From Streptomyces albireticuli (GTDB taxonomy: Bacteria; Actinomycetota; Actinomycetes; Streptomycetales; Streptomycetaceae), in the NCBI RefSeq assembly GCF_002192455.1, contig NZ_CP021744.1, positions 1,736,001 to 1,800,000 on the forward strand: a stretch of 64,000 nt of DNA, read 5' to 3'. The notes beneath the pieces are model-generated. The model worked only from the letters and a program-made list of their open reading frames with translations, searched no databases and was not told the origin of the DNA. Shown piece after piece: positions 43,223 through 51,623 of this stretch. The first letter of the stretch is position 1; each line of letters opens with the position of its first letter. Made by a program: the position numbers and the translations under genes.

Positions 43223-43629
43223 CGCGCGTCCACCGGGTGGAGCAGGAGCGCGCCGGCCGTGGCGACCGTTCGGCCGCCGACCCTCGCGACGGCACCGCAT
43301 TCCGTGCCGCCCCCGACGGGTCCCGTCATCTCGACGGTGATCTCGACCTGATCCCCGGGACCGACCGGGCGCCGGAAGCGCACCTTGCGTGCGGCCCGGA
43401 GGCGCAGCGGCCGCCCTGTGTACGCCACGCCGGCGGCAAGGGCGGCCATGTCCTCCAGCAGCAGGACCCCCGGAAGCACCGGGAGGCGTGGGAAGTGGGT
43501 GGTGAAGCACTGCAGTGTCGCCGGCACATTGCGCACGGCTATGGCACGCCGACCGGATTCGAAGACCACGATCCGGTCGAAATCGGCGGTGGTCAGGACA
43601 TCCGGCACGGCGGTTGCGATGGTTGTCAT
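43219..43629 (-). CDS. FabZ-like 3-hydroxyacyl-ACP dehydratase subunit
   Basis: 136 residues of hotdog fold. The central helix HFPRLPVLPGVLLLEDMAALAAG keeps both the catalytic His (His-Phe-Pro) and the acidic Glu of FabZ, followed by the strand RKVRFRRPVGPGDQVEITVE. It removes water from the beta-hydroxy intermediate to create a double bond. ATGA/GTGA overlaps with both neighbours show tight coupling. It is likely the active half of a pair with the second hotdog protein at 44891. Confidence 0.85.
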   Translation of the reverse strand: MTTIATAVPDVLTTADFDRIVVFESGRRAIAVRNVPATLQCFTTHFPRLPVLPGVLLLEDMAALAAGVAYTGRPLRLRAARKVRFRRPVGPGDQVEITVEMTGPVGGGTECGAVARVGGRTVATAGALLLHPVDAR

Positions 43630-44894
43630 GTCCTCTCCTGGTAGGCGCCGATGACGAGGCTCGTGTTGCTCCCGCCGAAGGCGAAGGCGTTGACGAGCAC
43701 CGCGCCGACCGGCATGCGACGCGCGGTGCGAGGCACATAGTCGAGGTCGAGGCGCCGGTCGGGTGTGTCGAGATTCCTGGTGGGCGGGACGACCGAGCTC
43801 TCGATCGCGCCCACACCGGCCAGTACGTTCAGCGCGGCGCCCGCCGACGTCAGATGGCCGGTCATGGACTTGGGCGAGCTGACCACCAGCCGGTGCGCGT
43901 GGCGGCCGAACACCTTCTTGATCGCCACGGTCTCCGACAGGTCGTTGCCGTGGGTGCCGGTGCCGTGCGCGACGACGTAGTCGATGCTCTCCGCGCCGAG
44001 GCCCGATTCGGCGACGGCGGCCTCCATGGCCTGGATCGCACCCGACCCGTCGGGCGGTGAGTCCGTGATGCGCCAGGCGTTGAGCGTGCTCCCGTAGCCG
44101 AGGATCTCCGCCAGGATCCGGGCACCGCGCTCACGGGCCGACTCCAGCTCTTCCAGGGCGAAGACGACGGCCCCTTCCCCCACCACGAATCCGGACCTGT
44201 TCGCGTCGAAGGGGCGCGAGGCCTTTTCCGGCTCGTCATTGTGCTGTTCGGTCATGGCCCCGAGGAGGCTGAAGCCGAGCACGTCGATCCAGCTCGTGAG
44301 GGAGTCGTAGCCTCCCGCGAGCATGAACCGCGCATCGCCTTCCTGGATGCCGCGGAACGCCTCGCCGATCGCGTGGCCGGAGCCGGAGCAGGCGGTGCTG
44401 ACACCGATCATCGGGCCCGTGGCAGACATTAGCCGGGCCATGGTGCTCAGGGGGAGGTTCTGGTTGTCCCGCAGTACGGAGCGCGGGCTCCGCGGCAGAA
44501 AGGCGTCGGCGCGCCCGCTGTCGACCCGCAGCTGGTGGGTTTCCACGAGGTGGTAAAGGTCGGGCCGGCCGACACTGGCGCCCATGGCGACGCCGCGCTC
44601 GGACTCGGGGTAGACGTCCTTGCCCGCGCCGACCCGGTCGAGCGCCTCCGCTGCCGCGGCCACCCCGAACCGTCCCGCCCGGGACAGCCTCGCGGCGCCG
44701 AGGCGCTCCGCCGCCCCTGCCCGGAGTTCGAAATCACGCACCTCACCGGCGATGCGTACGGCAAAGCCCATGGGGTCGAACGTCGTCAACGGTCCGATGC
44801 CGTTCCGGCCCTCGCACAACCCCTGGAAGGTGGTCTCCGCGTCATTGCCGAGCGGGGTGACCGCGCCGGCCCCCGTGATGACCACACGCCTCAC
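43626..44894 (-). CDS. Beta-ketoacyl-ACP synthase II-type ketosynthase (KS-alpha), intact
   Basis: 422 residues from a GTG (RRVVITGAGAVTPLGNDAETTF) overlapping the upstream stop by 4 bases. The full triad is present: Cys169 in GVSTACSGSGHAIG, His310 in AHGTGTHGND, Lys342 and His347 in SSPKSMTGHLTSAGA. It catalyses decarboxylative Claisen condensations on the ACP-bound chain. It is the only stand-alone KS in the operon with all residues and presumably works with the Cys-to-Ala KS at 41924 and/or alternates with the KS-CLF fusion for another stage of elongation. Confidence 0.93.
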   Translation of the reverse strand: MRRVVITGAGAVTPLGNDAETTFQGLCEGRNGIGPLTTFDPMGFAVRIAGEVRDFELRAGAAERLGAARLSRAGRFGVAAAAEALDRVGAGKDVYPESERGVAMGASVGRPDLYHLVETHQLRVDSGRADAFLPRSPRSVLRDNQNLPLSTMARLMSATGPMIGVSTACSGSGHAIGEAFRGIQEGDARFMLAGGYDSLTSWIDVLGFSLLGAMTEQHNDEPEKASRPFDANRSGFVVGEGAVVFALEELESARERGARILAEILGYGSTLNAWRITDSPPDGSGAIQAMEAAVAESGLGAESIDYVVAHGTGTHGNDLSETVAIKKVFGRHAHRLVVSSPKSMTGHLTSAGAALNVLAGVGAIESSVVPPTRNLDTPDRRLDLDYVPRTARRMPVGAVLVNAFAFGGSNTSLVIGAYQERT

Positions 44895-45343
44895 AAGGCC
44901 GTCCCTCCGCCCAGCAACAGACCGCCCATGCGCGCGGTGTCGGCCGGCTCGTCGAGCCGGTCGGCCTCGACGAGCGCGCACATGATCCCGCGTGCGCGGA
45001 GTACGGTCTCGCCGGCCACTTCGACGGTTCCGTCGACGACCGCCGCTTCCGCGGTGAGCGAGACGATCTCCGCCGACATACGCAGCACCTCGCCCGGAGT
45101 GACGGCCCGGTACTCGACGGCCTCGTCGACGGTGAGCAGGACCGCCCGCCGGGCATGGTCGGTGCTGAGCAGGACGAGCCAGGTCGCGGCCTGGCACACC
45201 GACTCCAGGACGAGCCCGAAGGGCATCGTCCGGCCGCCGTCCACCCGCTGCCAGTAGTCCTCTCCTCGGGAGGTGACCTTGCGGGCGGTGATGCGCTCGT
45301 CCGGCTTCCAGGACTCGATCCGGTCGATCAGATGGAATCGCAC
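44891..45343 (-). CDS. Hotdog dehydratase-like protein lacking the catalytic His
   Basis: 150 residues from a GTG (RFHLIDRIESWKPDERITARK) with aaggagag upstream. The fold matches FabA/FabZ: RTMPFGLVLESVCQAATWLVL corresponds to the catalytic helix and retains Glu, but the preceding His-Phe-Pro is replaced, so it cannot act alone. Heterodimeric dehydratases with split residues are known in aryl polyene and highly reducing type II systems, and this protein and the FabZ-like one at 43219 form such a pair by inference. Confidence 0.8.
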   Translation of the reverse strand: MRFHLIDRIESWKPDERITARKVTSRGEDYWQRVDGGRTMPFGLVLESVCQAATWLVLLSTDHARRAVLLTVDEAVEYRAVTPGEVLRMSAEIVSLTAEAAVVDGTVEVAGETVLRARGIMCALVEADRLDEPADTARMGGLLLGGGTAL

Positions 45344-45363
45344 AGCTCGCTCTCCTTTCTCCC

Positions 45364-46131
45364 TCACGGGCGTCCGATACCGAGCTGGGAGGCGAGTCCG
45401 CCGTCCACCGGTACGAGTTCGCCTGTCATGTACTCGGCTCCCTGACCCGCCAGAAAGGCCACGACCGAGGCGACCTGCTCACAGGTGCCGAAGGACCGCA
45501 TGGGCACCTGCCTCTTGATGCCCCTGCCGCCGTCCTTCGCCAGTACCTCACCCACCAGTTCCGTGGGGACGATGCCGGCGAGCACGCCGTTGACCCGGAC
45601 GCCGAAGCGCGCCAGTTCGACCGCGGCGCTGCGGGTGAAGGCGTTGAGCGCCCCCTTGGAGGCGGAGTAGTTGGACTGACCGATCCACCCCCTCTCCCCC
45701 ATGACGGAGGAGACGTTCACGACGGCGCCTTGGCGCTGAGCCATGAAGTGCGGTGCGACGGCGTGGGTGCAGTGATAGGCACCCCCGAAGTTGACCTTCA
45801 TCACGTCCCACCAGGCATCGGCGCCCACATCCCAGAGCAGTCCGTCCCGGGTGATGCCGGCGTTGTTGACGAGCACGTGCAGGCCGCCCAAGGCCGTACG
45901 GGCCTGCTCGACGAGCTCGCGCGCCGCGGTGGGGTCGGCCACATCCGCTTCCAGGGCCACCGCCCGTCCGCCCGCCGCGTGGATGTCCTTCACCACGGAG
46001 AGCGCTTCGTCTCTGCGTGAGCGGTAGTTGACGGCCACGGCCGCGCCCTCGCGCGCCAGCCGCAGTGCGACAGCGCGGCCGATACCGCGCGAGGCCCCCG
46101 TGACGAGAGCGCCGAGGCCCTGAAGCGTCAT
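45364..46131 (-). CDS. FabG-type 3-oxoacyl-ACP reductase
   Basis: 255 residues, classical SDR: cofactor motif TGASRGIG, NNAG, and catalytic Ser/Tyr/Lys in VNVSSVMGERGWIGQSNYSASKGA; the YMTGELVPVDGG end is standard. The NYRSRR segment after the second strand suggests NADPH. It reduces the beta-keto group after each condensation, a necessary step for polyene formation. It is followed 20 bases later by the His-less hotdog gene. Confidence 0.93.
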   Translation of the reverse strand: MTLQGLGALVTGASRGIGRAVALRLAREGAAVAVNYRSRRDEALSVVKDIHAAGGRAVALEADVADPTAARELVEQARTALGGLHVLVNNAGITRDGLLWDVGADAWWDVMKVNFGGAYHCTHAVAPHFMAQRQGAVVNVSSVMGERGWIGQSNYSASKGALNAFTRSAAVELARFGVRVNGVLAGIVPTELVGEVLAKDGGRGIKRQVPMRSFGTCEQVASVVAFLAGQGAEYMTGELVPVDGGLASQLGIGRP

Positions 46132-46188
46132 GGCCTTCCCCCGTCGGTCGCCGGCTCCGTGGGACGGAGGCCGGTCGCCGGCCTGGCG

Positions 46189-46599
46189 TCACGCCGCACG
46201 GAGCGCTCCCGCGCGCTCGGACAGCAGGTCGGCGAGGTTCCGTACGGTGAAGAGGGCCAGCACGCCGTCGGCGGTGAGCGGCTCGGCCAGCCGTGAGCGG
46301 TCGAACTGCGGCAACACCTTCTCCAGGTGGCTCAGGCCGGTGTCGTTGACGACCTCGTTCTCGTCGCCGAACTCCTCATCCGGAATGCCGCCCTGGAGCA
46401 GGTCCCCGATGTCCGACACGGTGATCTTCATGCCGGAGGTTCGCGCGACGCGGAAGAGGATGTCGAGCAGATCGATGGACTCGGCGCCGAGCTCGCCGAG
46501 CAACGTGGCTTCGGCGGTCACCTCGTCCACCTCGAAACCAAGGGCTTCGGCGACCGCTTCTCGAACGACGGCCAGGTAGTCGACTGCTGTCTCGGACAT
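46189..46599 (-). CDS. Acyl carrier protein
   Basis: 136 residues from the ATG of MSETAVDYLAVVREA (a frame to 46623 is longer). The phosphopantetheine site is Ser41 in ELGAESIDLLDILFRV. At 136 residues it is much longer than the usual 80: after the four-helix ACP there is an acidic linker and a second helical part (TGLSHLEKVLPQFDRSRLAEPLTADGVLALFTVRNLADLLSERAG). The extended form resembles ACPs of polyene-type clusters. A hairpin just upstream may favour high ACP expression. Confidence 0.88.
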   Translation of the reverse strand: MSETAVDYLAVVREAVAEALGFEVDEVTAEATLLGELGAESIDLLDILFRVARTSGMKITVSDIGDLLQGGIPDEEFGDENEVVNDTGLSHLEKVLPQFDRSRLAEPLTADGVLALFTVRNLADLLSERAGALRAA

Positions 46600-46624
46600 G
46601 ATGTCGGGCCTCTCTGTTGACAAC

Positions 46625-46647
46625 GGCTATGACGTTTCGTCATAGCC
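46625..46647 (-). other. Perfect hairpin between the acyltransferase and ACP genes
   Basis: GGCTATGACG and CGTCATAGCC form a 10-bp stem around TTT. No T-run follows. It may stabilise the ACP transcript or act as a partial terminator. Confidence 0.6.
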
Positions 46648-46666
46648 AGGTGATTGACGATCCGGG

Positions 46667-47656
46667 TCATCCACGCAGCAGACGGAGCAGCCCGCTGATG
46701 CGCTGCGCGTCATTGGTGCTGCGCACCATGGCCCCCGGTACGGCGCGACGGGCGAATCCGCTGAGCACCCGGCCCGGGCCGACCTCGACGAAGGCGGCAC
46801 AACCGGAGGCCTCGGCCGCGTTCAGGACCTCGACCCACCGCACAGGACCGCTGAGCTGACGCCGCAACAGCATCCGTGCCTGGGCGGCTGTACGGACCGG
46901 GGTACCGGTCACCGAGCTGAACACTGTCGTGCGGGGCTCCCCGAAAAGGGCACACCCCAACGCGTGCTCGAACTCCTCCTCGATCTCACGCATCAGCGAG
47001 CAGTGGAAGGGCGCGCCGACATTCAGAGCGACCACCCGCTCCGCCCCGGACTCCCGGGCGAGTCGCACGGCCTCCTCCACCGCGGCGGGGTGCCCGGACA
47101 CCACGGTCTGGGCGGGTTCGTTGTAGTTGGCCACCTGTACGACCCCGTGGACCGAGCCGCGCAGGCACGCCTCCTCCACCTGGGCCGAGGTGAGCCCCAT
47201 GATCGCTGCCATGGACCCCGAGGTCCGGTCGCCGACCCGTCCCATCAGCCGCCCGCGCTGCCTCACCAGACTCAGCGCCGCCTGGGGCGTGAGCACCTCG
47301 GCGGCCACCAGCGCCGTGTACTCGCCGAGGCTGTGGCCGGCCACCGCGGCCGGAGCGAAACCGCCCTCCGAGCGGAGAACCTCCAGGACGGCCAGGCTGA
47401 CAGCGAGGATCGCGGGCTGGGTGATCTCGGTGCGCGCCAGGTCGGTGGCCGAGCCGTCGGTGCACATGGCGGTGAGCGGCAGACCCAGCACATCGTCCGC
47501 GAGGCGCAACATCCGTCCCGCGGTGTCCGGGTATTGCCGGACAAGGTGAGCGGCCATGGCCACCCTTTGCGAACCCTGCCCCGGAAACATCGCCAGCACA
47601 GCCGTGGAAGTCACTCTGTTTGCCACTGCGACTGCCTGCCGGAAATCCCTCTCCAT
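46667..47656 (-). CDS. Malonyl-CoA:ACP acyltransferase (FabD-like), first gene of the core operon
   Basis: About 329 residues from the ATG of MERDFRQAVAV (ggggag upstream); the frame is open to 47821, with another possible ATG at 47704, but that lies at the predicted promoter. FabD hallmarks: AMFPGQGSQRVAM, GHSLGEYTALVAAEVL with the Ser nucleophile, GAPFHCSLM and VEVGPGRVLSGF. It loads malonyl units on the ACP. Its presence inside the cluster makes the pathway independent of the housekeeping FabD. SARP-type direct repeats lie upstream. Confidence 0.9.
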   Translation of the reverse strand: MERDFRQAVAVANRVTSTAVLAMFPGQGSQRVAMAAHLVRQYPDTAGRMLRLADDVLGLPLTAMCTDGSATDLARTEITQPAILAVSLAVLEVLRSEGGFAPAAVAGHSLGEYTALVAAEVLTPQAALSLVRQRGRLMGRVGDRTSGSMAAIMGLTSAQVEEACLRGSVHGVVQVANYNEPAQTVVSGHPAAVEEAVRLARESGAERVVALNVGAPFHCSLMREIEEEFEHALGCALFGEPRTTVFSSVTGTPVRTAAQARMLLRRQLSGPVRWVEVLNAAEASGCAAFVEVGPGRVLSGFARRAVPGAMVRSTNDAQRISGLLRLLRG

Positions 47657-47721
47657 CTCACTCCCCGCACCAGATAGAGGATTCCACTCCTTGGCGTGCG
47701 ACATCCATACTCCAAGAGGGA

Positions 47722-47749
47722 GTTGAAAATCTTCTTGAATCCTGCTTGA
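47722..47749 (-). promoter_or_regulatory. SARP-box-like direct repeats upstream of the core operon
   Basis: On the minus strand TCAAG (47749-47745), TCAAG (47738-47734) and TCAAC (47726-47722) are spaced 11 and 12 bases apart, the helical-turn spacing of SARP binding sites. A GAGTAT -10-like hexamer follows about 9-10 bases after the last repeat. The neighbouring SARP is the obvious activator. Confidence 0.65.
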
Positions 47750-47795
47750 GGCGATCTGACGGGCTAAAGCCCGCCGTTGTGTGCGCACAGCAAAA

Positions 47796-47835
47796 ACAGT
47801 CGTGCCGGAGTGTGTGCACACTCCGGCACGACTGT
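47796..47835 (-). terminator. Strong terminator after the SARP gene
   Basis: A perfect 18-bp stem (47796-47813 with 47818-47835) around GTGC, followed on the minus strand by TTTTTG. It isolates the SARP transcript from the core operon promoter. Confidence 0.9.
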
Positions 47836-47887
47836 TGACGTGATTTACTCTTCGACGGATTCCGGGAAAACCGAGCGAAGAAAGCGG

Positions 47888-49783
47888 TCAGGCAGCTTGC
47901 CTTTCACACGCGGAAAGGCTCCGCGCATAGGCGCGTTGCAGGTAATGCAACCGATAGTGGATGCGGCCTGTGACGTCGCGGCCCGCCACATGGAGGAGAT
48001 GTGCGTCGACCAGCTCCTCCAGCGCCTCCTCAGTTTCCTGCCGGGTCACCCCCACCGGCCCCCGCCAGTCCTCCGGCACGGCTTCGGACCGCGCGTCGCT
48101 CTCACATCCCAGGGCCCGGAAGGCGCGGGAGGCTGTCGGGCTGAGCCGCCCGTACGAGAGTGCCAGACTGGCCCGCATGTCGAACGACCCGTACGACAAC
48201 ACGTCGAGGCAGCGCTTCTCGTCCGCGACGCGGTCGAGGTGCCACCGCACCGTGTAGTGCGGTCTGGCGTCCATCCGGCTGGCCACCGCGCACAGGGCCA
48301 ACGGGACGCCACCGCACAATTGCACCAGTCGGCCGGCGGCCACCCGCTCGGCCTCCACCCGGGACTCCCCCACGAGCCGGGCGAGCAGCCTCACCCCCTC
48401 CCCCCTGCCCAGCCCCGCCAGGTTCCGCGTCAGCGCCCCACCGCGCTTGGCGAACGGCGCCCTGGTGGTGACGATCACCCCGCAGGCCGAACCGCTCGGC
48501 AGCAGCGTCATGAGCTGGCTGTCGTCCGCCGCGTCGTCCAGCACCAGGAGGACGCGCCGCCCGGCCAGCCGGGCACGGTAGAGACGCATCAGCTCATCGA
48601 TGTCACCGGTACATTCACGGGGATCCACACCTGTCGCGCGCAGCATCCTGAACAGCGCGGCGAGGGGCGAGAGCGGGCGGTCACCGGTGCCCCGCAGGTC
48701 GAGGTAGACGCGGCCGTCGGGGTAGTGCGTACCGAAGCGGTGCGCGGCGTGCAACGCCAGTGCCGACTTCCCGACACCTGGACCACCGCGGACGATCGCG
48801 ACCGCGGGGCCGTGCCCCTCCCCCTTGGTAAGCGCCTCGTGGATCCATCCCACGTCGGCCTCCCTGCCGACGAAGTCCGCGTGGCCCGCGGGAAGCAGGT
48901 CGGGAAGACGGAACCGCGAGAGTGCCGGCGCGGGGGCCTCCGCCGCCTTGGAGGAGCTCCCGGGCACGCCGGTCCCGGCCGGAGCCGCGGACTCCGAAGC
49001 GGTGCGGACGACGGCCCGCTCCCCTGTCCCGGTCAGCGGTTCCCCGGCGAGCATGAGCCCGTACAGCCGTTGGAGTCCGGGGCCCGGGTCGGTACCGAGC
49101 TCGTCGGCGATGACCCGGCGAGCGCGTTCGTACTGGATGAGCGCCTCCGACCGCCGGCCCGAGAGATAGAGCGCCCGGGTCAGTCCCTCGTGCAGCGGTT
49201 CGACCATGGGCGCTTCGAGGAGTTCCTGCCGCAGGGCACCGATCACCTCCGCGGAACCGCCCACCTCCAGTCGCGCGTCGGCCCACTCGGTCAGCGCCTC
49301 GTACTTCAGCGTCCGCAGGGCACCACGAAGGTTTTGCGCCCACTCGTTGTTCACTCCGGCGAGCGGCTCGCCGCCCCATAGGGCCAGCGCCTCGGCCAAC
49401 CACGCGGAACGCTGGGGAGTACTCGCACCGGCTGCCCGCGCCTGAGCCACCAGGCGGCGGAAGCGGTGCAGATCGACGCAGTCGCTGTCGATGTCCATCA
49501 GGTACCCGGCCGGTTCGCGTCGGAGCAGCAGCCGCTCCGGTAGGCCTTCCGTCGCCCGGGTGAGCGCCCGTCGCAGCCGGGCGATATAGGTGTAGACGAC
49601 ACCACGTGCACCGGCGGGAGGGGAGTCGCCCCACACACGGTCTATGAGCGAATCCATCGACGCGGTCAGCGGTGACTGGACGAGCAGTGTGGCGAGTACG
49701 GCCCGTTGACGGGCCGGCCCGACGTCGACCCTCACACCCTCCACCCGCAGTTCAACTGCCCCCAGCAGACGAAATTCGATCAC
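47888..49783 (-). CDS. SARP/AfsR-type pathway activator with NB-ARC domain
   Basis: 631 residues. The N-terminal OmpR-like winged helix (about 1-95; GPARQRAVLATLLVQ, GARGVVYTYIARLRRAL), the bacterial transcriptional activation domain (about 100-245; LHRFRRLVAQARAAG..LGTDPGPGLQRLYGLML), and an NB-ARC ATPase (about 300-560; P-loop RGGPGVGKSALAL, RVLLVLDDAADDSQ). The TPR part of AfsR is missing, so it is a medium-size SARP. These bind direct repeats near -35 and recruit polymerase to antibiotic genes. Such repeats lie before the acyltransferase gene. A TetR-type operator lies in its own upstream region. Confidence 0.93.
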   Translation of the reverse strand: MIEFRLLGAVELRVEGVRVDVGPARQRAVLATLLVQSPLTASMDSLIDRVWGDSPPAGARGVVYTYIARLRRALTRATEGLPERLLLRREPAGYLMDIDSDCVDLHRFRRLVAQARAAGASTPQRSAWLAEALALWGGEPLAGVNNEWAQNLRGALRTLKYEALTEWADARLEVGGSAEVIGALRQELLEAPMVEPLHEGLTRALYLSGRRSEALIQYERARRVIADELGTDPGPGLQRLYGLMLAGEPLTGTGERAVVRTASESAAPAGTGVPGSSSKAAEAPAPALSRFRLPDLLPAGHADFVGREADVGWIHEALTKGEGHGPAVAIVRGGPGVGKSALALHAAHRFGTHYPDGRVYLDLRGTGDRPLSPLAALFRMLRATGVDPRECTGDIDELMRLYRARLAGRRVLLVLDDAADDSQLMTLLPSGSACGVIVTTRAPFAKRGGALTRNLAGLGRGEGVRLLARLVGESRVEAERVAAGRLVQLCGGVPLALCAVASRMDARPHYTVRWHLDRVADEKRCLDVLSYGSFDMRASLALSYGRLSPTASRAFRALGCESDARSEAVPEDWRGPVGVTRQETEEALEELVDAHLLHVAGRDVTGRIHYRLHYLQRAYARSLSACERQAA

Positions 49784-50324
49784 GGTCCCCCCAACGTCGG
49801 AGCCGACTCATGCAGCCGTTGGGCACCGAAGCATGCAGGAGGAGCATTACGGTGCCGTAATCAATGCCGCATGAATCGATGCAGGCAGAAGCGGTAGACA
49901 CACGACCGTCTCTGAACGAGCAGCCCCCACGGACGCTCTCTCGCTTCGCCACGATAAATAGTTCAAACGCTGCTGAAGCTAACATGGACGCGATCTCGAA
50001 CGCTAGCCATACGGAGAAGCTGCGTCGCATAATTGTTTTTTCCGCCCACATAGTGAGTGACCACTAATTAGAATGGATTCACAGCACCTCTACTTGTCGG
50101 TCGACACAGTCCACGGTATGGCATATTCGGTGGGAGCCGGCGGCGCACCGAGCCGTCACGCCGGAGCGGGGCGGGTGCTCAACAAGCGGTCGTCACTCTG
50201 GGATTCGGAGCCGTCAGCACCTTCCGCATCGGCTCGCGACGCGTAGCGGGCCTCGAAGGTGTCACGGCCCGCAGACGGTCGACGCAGCCCAGGAAATGGC
50301 GCGCCGGGGCCGGCACGCGCTTCG
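49784..50324. other. Intergenic region upstream of the SARP gene
   Basis: 541 bases, relatively AT-rich around 49960-50090, with no credible gene. It should contain the SARP promoter and holds the operator-like sequence at 50052-50069. Confidence 0.6.
50052..50069. promoter_or_regulatory. TetR-type operator candidate upstream of the SARP gene
   Basis: AGTGAGTGACCACTAATT, with AGTG-N6-CACT symmetry. It is identical at 16 of 18 positions to the site before the efflux-pump gene at 57345-57362. Confidence 0.6.
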
Positions 50325-50933
50325 TCAAGCGTCCTTCACCGTCTGGCTTTTGAGAAGCGCCACCACGCCGGGACGCAAACCCTCCCAGTACCGGGTCTCG
50401 GGTGCCACATCCAGTGCCAGGAGCACGTTGATGTACATACCCACGGCGAAGAACTGACTGACCTCGGCGTCCGTCGCACCGGTCCTGGCCTGCACATCGG
50501 CCCACAGTTCCACCCATCGACGGCGCACCAGCTCGGCGATGTCCGGCTCGACGGCCGCCGACGTCATATAGGACTGGAGCTGGAACAGCAAAAGGCTCCG
50601 GTTCAGCACAAGATGCTGGTAGGCGGCGCCCATGGCATCCAGGGCCTTACCGCCTTCGAGCCCCTCGGCCGCCTCCTGGAAGGCCGCGCCGAGCCTGTCG
50701 AAGCACAGCTGCACGCAGGCCATGAATAAGGCCTTCTTGCCGGGGAACAGCCGGAACACATAAGGCTGCGAGATCCCGGCGCGCAGGGCGATGCGCTCGG
50801 TCGTCGTGGCATGGTAGCCGCCGAGGGCGAACTCCTCCATCGCCTCGCGCACGATCCGGCGCCGCCGCTCCTCCGCGCTCAAGCGAGCCCCGCGCACGGG
50901 CGCCTCCCGGGATAACGACGCCTCTTCACTCAT
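50325..50933 (-). CDS. TetR-family repressor 1
   Basis: 202 residues. TetR HTH (about 20-65; RIVREAMEEFALGGYHATTTERIALRAGISQPYVFRLFPGKKALF) and a helical ligand domain with YMTSAAVEPDIAELVRRRW and FFAVGMYINVLLAL, like regulators of drug-efflux genes. Its gene follows TetR 2 with a 4-base overlap. The AGTG-N6-CACT sites at 50052 and 57345 are plausible targets, linking the SARP and DHA2 pump. Ligand probably a pathway product. Confidence 0.88.
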   Translation of the reverse strand: MSEEASLSREAPVRGARLSAEERRRRIVREAMEEFALGGYHATTTERIALRAGISQPYVFRLFPGKKALFMACVQLCFDRLGAAFQEAAEGLEGGKALDAMGAAYQHLVLNRSLLLFQLQSYMTSAAVEPDIAELVRRRWVELWADVQARTGATDAEVSQFFAVGMYINVLLALDVAPETRYWEGLRPGVVALLKSQTVKDA

Positions 50934-51520
50934 GCCTGTGAGTCGATCGAGCGCAGGAGCTGTTCCACCAGAAGCTCGATCCGCTCATCCCGATGGCTGA
51001 GGCGGAGTCGCCCGCCACGGTCGAGCACGACCAGGCCGTGCAGCGAACCCCATACGACCTCGGCGACCGTCTCCAGGGCGCGCCCGTTCGCGAGGCAACT
51101 GACCGATCGGCACAGCTCGTCGAACGATTCGACCAGCGTGGGCGGCGAGTCGGACTGGCCGAACGCCAGGTCGATGGGGGTGATGAACATCGCCTCGTAG
51201 AGCATCGGGTTCGCCTCGGCGAAGCCCACATATGTCCGCGCCAGCGCCCTCAGCGCCTCCGGCGGCGAAGTGGTCGCCAGCCGCGCCTCGCGCATGCTCT
51301 GCGCAAGCTCCCCGAACCCCTCCAGGGCCACGGTCCTGACGATGTCGACCTTGTCCTTGAAGTGCTTGTACAGAACCGGCTGGCTGTATTCGATCCGTTC
51401 GGCGAGACGCCTGGTGGTGACGGCCCCCCAGCCCTCGGACTCGGCGAGCTCGCGCGCGGCGGCGATGATCTGGTTGCGACGCTGAGCCAGCTCACGCGCC
51501 CGGCGCTCTTGCACAGACAT
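50930..51520 (-). CDS. TetR-family repressor 2 (WHG-domain type)
   Basis: 196 residues. HTH at about 15-60 (RNQIIAAARELAESEGWGAVTTRRLAERIEYSQPVLYKHFKDK) and a C-terminal WHG-type ligand domain (NPMLYEAMFITPIDLAFG, VVWGSLHGLVVLDRGGRL). Divergent from the SnoaL-like gene at 51624, with two copies of an operator-like motif between them, suggesting autoregulation and control of the tailoring operon. Confidence 0.88.
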   Translation of the reverse strand: MSVQERRARELAQRRNQIIAAARELAESEGWGAVTTRRLAERIEYSQPVLYKHFKDKVDIVRTVALEGFGELAQSMREARLATTSPPEALRALARTYVGFAEANPMLYEAMFITPIDLAFGQSDSPPTLVESFDELCRSVSCLANGRALETVAEVVWGSLHGLVVLDRGGRLRLSHRDERIELLVEQLLRSIDSQA

Positions 51521-51547
51521 GACACCGATCCTATCTGCGCTACCAAC

Positions 51548-51584
51548 GCTGTCAACACTAGCGAAAGGGAGTTATCAACGCTAG
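51548..51584. promoter_or_regulatory. Paired operator-like repeats in the TetR2/SnoaL divergent promoter
   Basis: GCTGTCAACACTAG (51548-51561) and GTTATCAACGCTAG (51571-51584) match at 11 of 14 positions and are 23 bases apart; a third relative is at 57452. A -10-like TATAAC (51589-51594) for the rightward operon follows directly. Confidence 0.55.
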
Positions 51585-51623
51585 ATTTTATAACACAGCT
51601 ATCAGCTACGCCCTGGAGGATCC

